From positions 558,001 through 622,000 of the forward strand of contig JANEZZ010001865.1 of assembly GCA_026122225.1 (NCBI GenBank): a stretch of DNA of 64,000 nucleotides. The letters run 5' to 3'. Below the pieces are notes generated by a model that worked only from the letters and a program-made list of their open reading frames with translations, was not told the origin of the DNA and ran no database searches. The position numbers and the translations under genes are program-made. This stretch comes from Heloderma charlesbogerti. Taxonomy: Eukaryota > Chordata > Lepidosauria > Squamata > Helodermatidae. Below, piece after piece: positions 19,926 through 29,910 of the stretch (position 1 is the first letter of the stretch; each line of letters opens with the position of its first letter).

Positions 19926-22071
19926 ACTATATCTAGTGAGTGTTACTTTCATATGTATTCAACTATATGTCTGTTCCATCCCATTTCCACATCATTCTGC
20001 AATGAAATTTTCATACACAACTTCCCTAACATTTGATTTTTGCTTCTTTCCTTAATGTTTTTTTGTTTGTATGTATCTTTCCCTAATATACACATTTTTG
20101 TACATCAGTTTGAGAGCTGAGAACTGCCTCAGAAATTTCGGAGAAGTGCAGAATCCATAGCATGACTGTGTTCCACTCCACATAGGTTTTGCAAATTAGG
20201 TTGACCTGCTTAAAACAACCTAACTTGAGGAGAATTAGGAGGAGAATTTTGAGGAGAAACTGCTTCATGAAATAGCTCCCCTGCCACCTTTGTTTCTCCA
20301 AATCATATTGCACATTTACTTGGGAGCAACTCCCATTGAGCTCAGTGGGGTTTACTTCTAAGTCAACATGCATAAGATTTCAGTGTGAATCTCTGAATGC
20401 CCTCCCCCGCCCGCAAATAGATATCATGGGTTTGCTTTTGAATAAAGCAACTTAGGGTTTTTGCGAGACATTTTTTTCTTCTTTTCTTTTTGAAGAGAAG
20501 AAATCCAAATGCAGAAGTTTTTCCTAATATTTTGGAATGGCACACTGTCTGTTTCAATATGCCCTTTCTTTGGAGGGGTATGTAACACTGTACCTCTTGA
20601 ATAAAAAAAAAAGCTGCTGGAGCACTGCCTCACTGGCTCTGTAAAAGTGTGTGTTTATCTCTAGATATCCAACGGCTGACCATTGTAATGGCAAATAAGG
20701 CAGCCATTTTTTTGGAGGCTGCCATCTGGAATTTCCCCAAATGCACCCCATAACACAGCTTTCTGGGAACAAAATTGTTATTTCACCTCCGTCCCGAAAT
20801 ATTAACGAATGAAAACAATCCATTTTGAGGGTGAGGTTGAGAATTCTTCCTTATCAATTCATTACAGCAGATGTGATGCCAGGGAAATGGCCCTTATCTG
20901 TGGAACATTCCAGGTGGCTGGAATTTGCTGTTGAGCTCACAAAATTTGACATAAATTTGTCCATATATAAAATTGCCATGGCCTATACCGGTAGTTATTC
21001 AATACTACTGTTTCATGTCACACAGAAGATTTGATCTTGCTGGTAGATGCTTCGTGTTTTCCACATTTTTATGTCCAAGTGAATCTGCATTTATTTGTGT
21101 GTTTTATTTGCACTCGGTAACACAGACCTTCCATTGTTCTTCAGTGTTAACATGATAGCATATCGTGCTGTCATATGGCTATAAACAGCAAACTTTATAT
21201 GGCTTGAATAATAAAAAATCAATACAGATATTTTCAAGAGCCATCCATGGTTTGTTTTAATTACCTGCTTGTCAGATCATGGCTGAGATCCCAAGTTCCG
21301 TTGAAACAAATGGGATCTCCTTCCAACTAGTTACACCCAAGATCAGGGTATAAGAAAGCCAACTGATGGTTGTGTTCTGATTGAAGAGGAAGATGTTATA
21401 ATTTGCTCCAGTAAAGGACAGCTGCTATGAAGGAGACATACCCATCCTCTTGTGTGCCACCAGCCGTATCTGCAGGTGGTGACCGCCGCTGTGCCTAGCT
21501 GAATGAGGGTCTCTGTGAGTTCCTGAACATATGATCATCCGTTCCTCTTGCACAACAAGGAGGCATTTTCCCCTCTGCTTGGATTTGATATCCACATGCA
21601 TCTGTGCATTTCGATGGTACCGGGAGGTGCTTGCAGTAATTATTCTTTATCATTTGAGCAGGCAGCCATCACATTTCTATCGCTTATAAATAGCACAAGC
21701 AAAACATCACTGCTGCGGTTTTTGGACACTTGACATTTCAGAATATTGTAAATGACTTGATTATAAACACACACACACACACACCTCTCTGCCTGTCTGT
21801 TTTTCGGGCATGCTCATGGTTGCAGCGACTACCTCTATGTAAACGATTCCTTCTTTTTCTCTGCATCCAAACTCTTACAGCATTTCCATCTGGGCACCAT
21901 CGCTATCTTTCAGACTGAAGAGGCTGAAAACACAATTCCTAATGCATCCACCTCTCTGACTTCCAGCCTTCTTTATTATTGTCAAGTGGTTATGTCCCCT
22001 ATGCATTCCCACCTCCAGTCTCATTGGCATGCAAATGTGTGTTACCTATAGGTTGTTTTCTTTCTACTCCC
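19926..22071. other. Long unassigned, largely unique-looking stretch
   Basis: A partial fold-back of the 2889 type lies at 20290-20385 (tgcacatttacttgggagca, then gtttacttctaagtcaacat). An (AC)n run lies at 21768-21784. Otherwise this is AT-rich DNA without recognisable repeat or exon. It is one of the least transposon-dense parts of the window. Confidence 0.5.
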
Positions 22072-22409
22072 CAGTGCCGGCTCCAGGTTTTTGAGGGCCC
22101 CCTCCCTCAGTGAGTCTTATCTTCTCACCGCCCATGTCATCAACTGCTATTGCTCCTCATCCTTTCTCATCGTTGCTACCACTTGCTTGCTTGACAGGCA
22201 GAGAGCCAGTGAGCAAGTAGGCCATGGCATCTTCTGCTCCTCCTTCTCACCACCACCATTGTCTGGGACAGAATGAGAGGAGGGTGAATAAGCAGGTTTC
22301 AATGATGAAGAGGAGCAGCAAATCCCGGGGACTCATGTCAGTGGGGCCCCTGCTGCTGTGTGGGCCCTCAGCAGGTGCCCAGCTATGCCTAGTTTTGATG
22401 CCAGCCCTG
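22072..22409. mobile_element. hAT-like MITE, CAGTGCCGGCTCC type, copy A
   Basis: A 338-bp element begins cagtgccggctccaggtttt and ends gatgccagccctg. The flanks ctactccc (22064-22071) and ctaccccc (22410-22417) match 7 of 8. It aligns along its length with 62462-62811 (agggcccc, gcttgcttgacaggcagaga, gaataagcaggtt, ggcaggtgcccag in inverse order of drift). It is non-coding. Confidence 0.78.
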
Positions 22410-22574
22410 CTACCCCCACATCCAGGTCATGGCCAAGTCCTGCAGTTTGTTCCTCCTCTTTGAGATGTCCAAGTTCCAATCTTACCATCACCCCATATAT
22501 ATTGCTGAAAACTCTGATATGTGGCTTCTTCCTTAGAGCAGATCTACACTACAGAATAAGTTTCTGTAAATAAT

Positions 22575-22782
22575 TTAAATTAAAACTTCCTGACTGTTAG
22601 AGCAATATGACAATGGAACCAATTACCTAGGGAGGCAGTGGGCTCTCCCGCACTGGAGGCATTCAAGACGAGGCTAGACAGCCATCTGTCAGGGATGCTT
22701 TGACTTGGATTCCTGCATTGAGCAGGGGGTTGGACTTGATGGTCTTATAGGCCCCTTTCAACCCTACTATTCTATGATTGCT
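22575..22782 (+). mobile_element. CR1 3' end, ATTCTATGATT tail type
   Basis: The sequence contains ctagggaggcagtgggctct, ctggaggcattcaagacgag and cagccatctgtcagggatgc. It ends tggacttgatggtcttatag, gccccttt and attctatgatt. This is the 3' UTR typical of CR1. A relative with more coding sequence is 57757-58115. The last 70 bases match the tail of the 5S SINE at 54611-54765. Confidence 0.8.
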
Positions 22783-22786
22783 TCTA

Positions 22787-22923
22787 GGCCAGTTTAACTG
22801 TCATGGTTTCCCTTAAAGATTTCTGGGAACTGCTATTTGGTGAGGGTTCTGAGAGAATTCTCTGGAGAAATGGGGACTACAGTTGCCAGACTTCCCTGGC
22901 AAGATGGAGTGACAGTTAAATGG
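22787..22923. repeat. Fold-back MITE, GGCCAGTTTAACTGTCA type
   Basis: The left end ggccagtttaactgtcatgg and the right end gtgacagttaaatggcc are inverted repeats. The interior includes gggaactgctatttggtgag and ctacagttgccagact. It is non-coding. Confidence 0.6.
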
Positions 22924-23988
22924 CCTGTCCATAACTATATTATGCATCTGTGTTGTATGTGTGTTAACAAAGACATGGGCTGCATTTGCACGTAACGCTA
23001 AGCCATGGTTTATGTTACCCATGGATTACACTTCAGCTTTGAATTGTCTTGCAGGTGAACAAAGAAATGGCAGCTTGTTCCTTCTATTTCTGTTTTGTTT
23101 CTCTCCCGCCCATGTTACCTGCCTTCAGAGCAATTTCATTTTCAGGCTCCTTTTGCTGGGTGCCAAAAGGAGCAGCAGTCACCCAGCTCCTTTTGGGTGT
23201 CTGCTCTTTTTGGGTGTTTCAGGGCGGAGAGCAGCGCAAACAAGCTAGGGGTAAGTTCAGACATCACAACACGCCATGGTTTACACAAGCCAAACTTCAT
23301 AAACTTGGATTCCATTTGTTGATTTATCGCTGGTTAACAAACCATAGCTTGTTTGCCGGGATGGGTTCACACACAATGACCTTGTTCACATGTAATGACA
23401 GCCCATGGGTTAAACAACTGCCTCCCACATGCCCACTGCTTTTGCTCTGGCTCAGCAGCTGACAACCATATCTGTATCTGAAAAATCCATATTCTTAATC
23501 ACGTGGGGAGAGCCTCCACAGACACAGGAGGCTCTCTTGTTCAGAAAGTCATCCTCCACGAGTAGAGGGTGACGAATGTGACAATGAAGCTGGGTGGATC
23601 TAGAGCGCTCCCTCTACTCATGCGTTAATGTACCCACTTAGAGAATGCCTGAATAACGCTTCTATCTGAGCTGAAACTAGTCACTGTTTTTGTGAATGTT
23701 TTTGGCTGCATCAAAAAGAAGCCCCATTTTGAGAAGAAAAAGTTTGGTACTTTTTCCCAAACATATTCATTTTGTTTGCTTCCAGTGATGTTAGTGTGTA
23801 GCCAGATCTGATCGGCTGTGCAGTGTTGTGGCATCAGAACTTTCACTAGATGAGCCTTGATTGGCTTAGGGTCACCCATGCTGTGACTAATCCAGGAAGC
23901 AGTGCCCTCACTCTGAATGGTCTTTTTTGCCCTCAGTGACATCAGCACATCACCAACACTGATTGGCTGTGTAGTGTTGTGACATCAG
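22924..23988. other. Unassigned stretch with dispersed fold-back words
   Basis: Repeated AACCATGGTTT-like words in both orientations occur at 22998-23012, 23274-23285, 23330-23352 and 23401-23415, suggesting an old fold-back element. The phrase ggctgtgcagtgttgtggca at 23815 is repeated as ggctgtgtagtgttgtgaca at 23964. No gene was recognised. Confidence 0.4.
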
Positions 23989-24369
23989 TGGTGTAGCAGA
24001 GGAAGAGCTTGCAGGGACACAGTCCCAGCACTTTTTCATTAGCAGGGACTCTGATGTCATCTGCCAATCCCCTCAGAATTCCCTGTTTCCTCTGAGCTTA
24101 GCTGTGATCCTCACTGTAGCTGTGGGGGGAATGAATTTTCCAAGCAACACTATATGATTCCATGTTGGAATACGAAGTATTTGGGATGACTTGGTCTGGA
24201 ATGGGCAGTTAAGGCCTATTCGCTTTACCAAAGACATGCTCCTGGTGGAGATGAAAACTCCTAGAACTGGTTTGTTGATATGGATCGACACAGCTGCATG
24301 AAATTTTTGGACTGCTCTTGGAGACTGTCACAATGAGCTCCTGTATTTCCTAATTTACCACTACACCAC
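23989..24369. mobile_element. CAGTGGTGTAG-ended repeat, copy B
   Basis: It begins cagtggtgtagcagaggaag and ends accactacaccactg, perfect inverted ends of 11 bases. The interior matches 12026-12440 (ttccatgttggaatacgaag, ggtctggaatgggcag, atgctcctggtggaga, gatatggat). No convincing target duplication was found; the right flank is a (GT)n run. Confidence 0.6.
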
Positions 24370-24400
24370 TGTGTGTGTGCGTGTGTGTGTGTGTGTGTAG
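24370..24400. repeat. (GT)n microsatellite
   Basis: An uninterrupted GT/GC-GT run follows the terminal CACTG of the preceding element. Confidence 0.9.
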
Positions 24401-24966
24401 TTCAATCCAGCTGGGTGTGTCAACGTTTCTGTTGGAGGGGGAGGGGGGAGATATAATGAAGGAGCTTAGGGAAGGCTAATGGGTAATGTTGGGGCACTAA
24501 GGGAGTGTGCAAGGAGGCTGTTTAAATGAGAAGGGACCTGTCCATGAGAGCTGAGTTGAGAGGGTGAAGCTTCCATAGAGTATCATATTTTGAAAACCTA
24601 AAATGTTTGTGTTTGAATGAGTGAGTGAGTGAAAAAGATTTTTTCTCCACTGCCTTACTCTCAGCTGCACTGTTTTTGGATCCCAGCAGAAGGTTGTATA
24701 TCTTACAAGGTTGAATAATCTTAGGAGGGGGCGTGGCTGTGACTCTCACCAAGGGACCCCGCCCTTCTGAATTTGCCACTACACTTCTGTGTGACATGAT
24801 CACATTAACTACATGATCCCTGGTTAGCTTAGACTGCTGGGCAGACTTTAGGCTTGCTGGACCTACTTTGCTTTTCACTAGAACCCTACGGTTCACCAAC
24901 CATAGCCAGGTGCAAAATAGTGGCTTAGGGAGGTGGACACAGAATTATAGAACAAGGTACCTCTGA
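24401..24966. other. Unassigned stretch
   Basis: The words cactagaaccctacggttca, then ccaaccatagccaggtgcaa, at 24866-24920 recur in similar form at 60558-60610, so a small dispersed repeat is present. Nothing else was recognised. Confidence 0.4.
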
Positions 24967-25028
24967 ACATATGTGACTCAGTATGGTATAGTGGTTAGAG
25001 TGTTGGACTGGGACTCAAGAGATCCAGA
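24967..25028 (+). mobile_element. Sauria/ACA-type SINE head fragment
   Basis: The sequence gtatagtggttagagtgttg, then gactgggactcaagagatcc, is the tRNA-like 5' head seen in the complete copies. The core and tail are absent, and an L2-like 3' end follows directly. Confidence 0.6.
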
Positions 25029-25508
25029 TGGCTTTGGAGCAGGCTATCTGATAGACCACCTTCTCCTATATGAGTCTGCCCACTCCTTAAGATCTCTGGG
25101 GACTCTTCTTTCAGTACTACTGCCTTCAGAGGTGCGTTTAGTAGCAACTCAAGGGGGGGGGGGGGCTTCTCAGTGGTTGCTCCCAAGAGGTGGAACTCCT
25201 TGCCAAGGGAGGCTAGGTAGGGTCCCCCTCTGTTGTCCTTCTGCCGGCAGGCACAGAAGTTTTTACTCAAGCAGGCCTTTCACATGTAAGTGGGTCTGTT
25301 CAGTTGGCTGCTGTTTTTATTCTGTTAGTGTTGCGATTTTAATTGTGTTTTAATGTCTTTGTTTTATTTTTGTTTTAACTGAGCTTTATTTATCTATGAT
25401 CATAAGCCTTCTTCAGTGCCACTGTCTTGGTAGAAAGGTGGGGGTATGCATCAAATCAAATCAATCAATAAACATAAACAAATGTAACAACCAAACAAAC
25501 AAACAAAA
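25029..25508 (+). pseudogene. L2-like LINE 3' end
   Basis: Frames read LPSEVRLVATQ, then a poly-G-disrupted GASQWLLPRGGTP, and a QAFHM-like end (gcaggcctttcacatg). These correspond to the RLVATRE, FSVVAP.LWN and LKT.L..QAF blocks of L2-group LINEs. The G run at 25154-25165 has shifted the frame. A 3' UTR and an A-rich AAACAAAC tail follow. Confidence 0.62.
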
Positions 25509-25834
25509 TATGCTCAGGCCAGGAATTTGTTTTCAGATCCTTTGGGACATAAATCTTCCCGCAAGGTTTCTTGATTTCAGCTGCCTAATTTAGGGGGAAA
25601 ATAAAGCTTTTTGTGCTTTCCATTGTTACTTGCAGGAAATCATCCACAGATTTACCAGAAGATGCTGATCCATCTTCTGCCGGCACCTATATATGCAATG
25701 CAGATAGGAGAATTAAGCCCTAAGTAGAGTAAAGGTGCCACAGAAGCTGCCAAGGCGAGAAGAAACAATGGCACCAAAAAAGGATTGGGGTGGGATGAGG
25801 GGAGGTGAACATTGTAGCAACTCCAGGATCTTTT

Positions 25835-25841
<7 letters not shown>

Positions 25842-25873
<32 letters not shown>
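25842..25873. repeat. (CT)n microsatellite
   Basis: About sixteen CT units are followed by a CTCC-rich tail. The open frame across it encodes only Arg-Glu repeats. Confidence 0.92.
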
Positions 25874-25876
<3 letters not shown>

Positions 25877-25960
25877 CTCTCCCTCTCTCATAGTTGATTT
25901 CTGTTCAACAATAAAAATGGGAGAATATTCAGTGGTGCTTTTTCTTGCTTTAAAAACCTA

Positions 25961-27360
25961 CAGTCAGGGCCAGAAATACTGGAACAAGGATAACTGTTTT
26001 GGCATTTGGCCTCTGTACACCACCACATTGAAGTTGAAAGGAAACACACCCAGATGGGAGCGAAGTCAGGACTTTCAGCTGTCATTCAAGGGGTTTGACA
26101 AAAGTGCGGCACCAACCATTCAGGAAGTACAGCCAGTGGCATACACACACACCCCATCGTTGGTGGCTCATAAGTAATGGAACGAATGGCTGACAAGCAG
26201 CTGCATGGCCAGGTGTGGCCTGTTTCCTGGGTACCCCATGACCAATCAAGCAGATAAAAGGCCTGGAGGTGGTTCTGAGTGTTACATTTGCATTTGGTAG
26301 CTGTTCACTGGAACTCCCAACATGAGGTCCACAGAGGTGGAGTGGAGGCCATACGAGTGGAGGAGGCCATCATTGGGCTGAGGAAACAACATAAACCCAT
26401 CAGAGAAATAGCAAAAACATTGGGAGTGGCCAACACAACAGTTTGGAACATCCTGAAAAAGAAGGAATTAACTGGCAAGCTCAGCAACAGCAAAAGGCCT
26501 GGAAGACCACGGAAGACAACTAAAGTGGATGACTGCAGCATTCTGCTCATGGTGAAGAGGAACCCTTTCACAACATCTAGTCAGGTCAAGAATGCTCTTG
26601 TGGAGGCAGGCATGTCATTGTCAACATCTACAGTCAAGAGACGGCTTTATGAATGTAAATACAGAGGCTTCACAACAAGGTGCAAACCACTGGTAATGCT
26701 CAAGAATAGACAGGCCAGATTAGCCTTTGCCAGCAAACACCTAAAAAAGCCTGCCCAGTTCTGGAATAAGATTCTTTGGACTGATGAGACCAAGATTAAC
26801 TTGTATCAGAATGATGGGAAGAGAAAAGTATGGAGAAGGAAAGGAACAGCTCATGATCCAAAGATTGACCACATCATCTGTCAAACATGGTGGAGGCAGT
26901 GTTATGGCATGGGCATGTATGGCTGCCAATGGAGCTGGGTCACTGGTGTTTATTGATGACCTGACTGCTGATAAAAGCAGCAGGATGAATTCTGACGTGT
27001 ATAGGGCTATACTTTCTGCTCAGATTCAGCCAAATGCTGCCAAACGGATAGGACGCTGCTTCATATTGCAGATGGATAGGCAAAGAAGTGGGATGTTCTT
27101 CAATGGCCAAGTCAGTCACCTGATCTCAACCCAAGAGAGCATGCTTTTCACTTACTGAAGACAAGAATGAAGGTGGAAAGACCCACAAACAAGCAGCAGC
27201 TGAAGGCAGCTGCAGTAAAGGCCTGGCAAAACATCTCGGGGGAGGAAACCCAGCATTTGGTCATGTCCATGGGTTCCAGACTTCAGGCAGTCATTGACTG
27301 CAAAGGATTTTCATCCAGGTATTAAAGGCGATCCTTAAGTTTGAAATGATGTTGGTTTAT
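25961..27360 (+). mobile_element. Tc1/mariner transposon, 3' end lost
   Basis: The left terminus cagtcagggccagaaatact follows a TA dinucleotide (25959-25960), as expected for Tc1 insertion into TA. A transposase-like region covers 26279-27330. No matching inverted terminus (agtatttctggccctgactg) occurs downstream, so the right end is truncated near 27360. About 1.4 kb remains of what is usually a 1.3-1.6 kb element. Confidence 0.85.
26279..27326 (+). pseudogene. Tc1-type transposase pseudogene
   Basis: The first long frame has a helix-turn-helix (IREIAKTLGVANTTVWNILK, residues 41-60), the GRPR linker (75-78) and the first catalytic Asp in LWTDET (about 169). Near 26858 the reading shifts. 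The next frame carries SVKHGGGSVMAWACMAANG and CFILQMD. The following DNDPKHTA segment is deleted at about 27078. A third frame gives SPDLNPREHAFHLLKT with the last acidic residue, then VKAWQNIS and LQAVIDCKGF. The N-terminus is also out of frame (MRSTEVEW at about 26321). At least three frame breaks plus loss of the second catalytic site make it inactive. In life the protein would cut and reinsert the element at TA. Confidence 0.88.
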
Positions 27361-27528
27361 ATGGATATGGAAAGGTACAGAAGATGGGCTAGTTTGTTCT
27401 TGTTTGTTTTTTAACCCAATAACCTTTCAGAGCAGTGCTATTCTATTTAGTTTCATACCTTAAAAATGCACTGCATTTTATCCTGGTTTTGCTTCCGTTA
27501 AAAAGGCCCTTTCAGTGCATGCAATCTC

Positions 27529-27650
27529 TGGGTGCTTCCAGATGAGGCATTTACAGTGCCATCCACCAGCCTCATTCACAAAATATTATGAGGGGGGGCA
27601 GATGTCACTGTCTTCTACCTGTATCCCTCCTGTTTCTCCCCACTGCTTCT
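27529..27650. mobile_element. Partial GGGTGCTTCCAGATG-type MITE
   Basis: The start ctgggtgcttccagatgagg, then acagtgccatccaccagcct, matches the left half of 46041-46263. The right half is replaced by the following L2-like sequence. Confidence 0.5.
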
Positions 27651-27960
27651 TCCATCCATTATCTTCTCTCTGTCCCATCAGCCAGGACAGCTAGGCTGGT
27701 AAGGACGAGGGAGAGGGCCTTCTCTGTGGGACTCCCTCCCTGGGGAACTTGGCCATGCCCCCTCTTTAATGAGCTTCTGCCACATGTTGAAAACTTGGTT
27801 GTTCAGGCAGGCATTTGGGGTGGGTTAGGGAAATGTTAGAAAATGATGTTTTAATGAGTAACTTTATTTTTAAACTGTTTGTATTATTGTACATCGCCCA
27901 GAGTGGCCAGGTGACTGGCCAGATGGGTGATTAAGAAATTTAATAAATAAATAAACAATT
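27651..27960 (+). pseudogene. L2-like LINE 3' end
   Basis: It contains RLVRTRERAFSVGLPPWGTW (from ggctggtaaggacgagggag onward), then a degraded LKTWLFRQAF (gaaaacttggttgttcaggc). The 3' UTR ends acatcgcccagagtggccag and TTAATAAATAAATAAA. It is strongly 5' truncated. Confidence 0.7.
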
Positions 27961-29319
27961 AAAAATAAGCGGGGGGGGAGACAGAACTGCTGCACAGTGC
28001 CTTCTGACAGGTAGAGCTAGGAGCCCTCCGTCTGAGAGCACCCTGTGTCTGTACTTGTCGGTAAAATGACCAGGTATCTCGTTGCTGCTGTTGTTGAATT
28101 TTTGCTTTGCCCACAGACTCAAGCTGATATATTATTCAAGCAGGTTAATCACTACTGTGGTAAGAACCAATATAAAATGATTAATAAGACATTGGAAAAC
28201 AAGGAGCGTAGCCACGCTTTGCCCCACTTCTCTCAGCCTCCCCTCTTTATTCAGATACGTTATTAGTTGGTACGCACAGACCAGACAGAGGCTAACTAGT
28301 TTGTCAGTTGAGATCATCCAGGCCGTATTTCAGAAGACTAAGAAAGACAACTCAAATTGCATGGGAATAATTATTCAGGCCTCGTGGCTAATTATCCGAG
28401 GCCATTAAAAGGATGACTGATTGTCATTTATTTTATTGTGAACAGAGTGTATTATTTGTCTCAGAGATATATCTTTTTCATGTAACACTTTTTTAGAAAT
28501 GCTGAAAAGCTGTATTAATACAATTGCCCATGGGCTTGACTGGGAATGGCTGAAAGAGAGAACAAATTAAAATCAAGGGTTGTCTGGTTACCATCTGGAT
28601 TCTCCCCAGGCTCTCCTGAACACTCTGGGGGTTGCCCAGAATCTCTTTTGTAGACTCCACACATGCAAATGCATTGCTTCACTACTCAGCACTTGTTGAG
28701 CAACATGATGCAGCTGAATCTGTTGAAGAGGCATTCCGCTTGCAGTGAGATGAACTCCAGGTTTGAGGAGGCTTCAGCAAAGTGCCCCGCATGGGCCCAC
28801 CAACCTGGTGGCAGGCAGATATGAGCTACCATTTAAAATTTCCCATAATGCCTCTGAAGTAGCTTTGCTCTGGGGCATTCTGGGAAATTTAAAATGGCAG
28901 CTCATAGCTGCCTGCTGCCTTGTATGAGGCCTTTGGGGCAGTGCCAGTAGACCCTGCTGGGGCTTCAGAGCCCCAGTAGCTGTCTGTGAGGGCCAGCTGC
29001 TGATACTGGGCCTCTATGAACCTCCTATCTGTGACAGAAGAGGTCAGTCACTGTGGCAATAGTACTTGCTGGCTGTGTTTGGACATGTGTGGGAAAGGCC
29101 TTTGACCCAGCACTCCCCCAAGCCCTTCTTGCAGTGGCACTCTTCCAAAATTAGATCCTAACCACGGGGTAGTTAGATCCTATCCCAGGCCTCCAAGCCA
29201 AAGACAGCCTACCAGCCATCTGTTACAGCCTGCCAATTTTTTTACTCATCCATCCTCAACTCCTTTATTGCTTTCAGAACAGATAGGCCCAAAAGGGGGT
29301 TACTGAGCCTCTCTAGTGA
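27961..29319. other. Long stretch, unique-looking, candidate conserved segment
   Basis: No gene was recognised. The part 28330-28510 is AT-rich, free of visible repeats and has homeodomain-like TAATTA words (aattattcaggcctcgtggc, then taattatccgaggcc). A short fold-back lies at 28836-28912 (tttcccataatgcctctgaa against ggggcattctgggaaattta). Confidence 0.45.
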
Positions 29320-29560
29320 ACTGCTATGCAGGGCAGATGGACCCCATTTGGCTTGGTGGGTCACAAGTTCATAGGGTGTCCACTGATGCCTCTGTACACC
29401 ACTTGTTGGGGAACATGAGTGGGAGGGTGTTGTTGGACTTAGGTCCTGCTTGTGGGTTCCTGGTTGACAGCTGGTTGGCCACTGGTAGTCCAACAGAATG
29501 CTGGACTAGATGGACCCTTGGTCTGATCCAGCAGGGCTCTCCTTATGTTCTTATGCTGTT
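29320..29560 (+). mobile_element. CR1 3' UTR
   Basis: cctgcttgtgggttcctggt, then ggttggccactggtagtcca, ends with tggtctgatccagcagggct and ccttatgttcttatg, the same 3' end as 48292 and (reverse) 16030. It has no coding part. Confidence 0.78.
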
Positions 29561-29665
29561 AATTCTCTAGTGCTTTCTGCTCCAAAGGAAGCCAAACCCT
29601 GAAATGTCTCACTGCTTGGGCAAGTGGGTTGCAAGTAATAATACTGAACATTTGTGTAGCATGTT

Positions 29666-29910
29666 GAAAATGGTGAGTAAGGGGAGACATGACAGAGCTG
29701 TACAAAATTATGCATGGTGCAGAAAAAGTGGATAGGGAGATATTTTTCTCCCTCTCTCATACTACTAGAACCTGGGGTCATCCCATGAAGCTGATTGGTG
29801 GGAGGTTCGGGACAGATAAAAGGAAGGACTTCTTTACCCCGCGCATAGATAAACTATGGAACTCGCTACCACAGGATGTAGTGATGGCCACCAATTTGGA
29901 TAGCTTTAAA
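29666..29910 (+). pseudogene. CR1 C-terminal coding fragment, interrupted by BovB
   Basis: The frame reads ELYKIMHGAEKVDREIFFSL, then MKLIGGRFGTDKRKDFF, LWNSLPQDVVMATNLDSFK, parallel to 47800-48040. It stops abruptly at tagctttaaaa, where BovB begins. The expected continuation (GLDKSL, then the 3' UTR) is not found on the far side of BovB at 32819. Confidence 0.8.
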
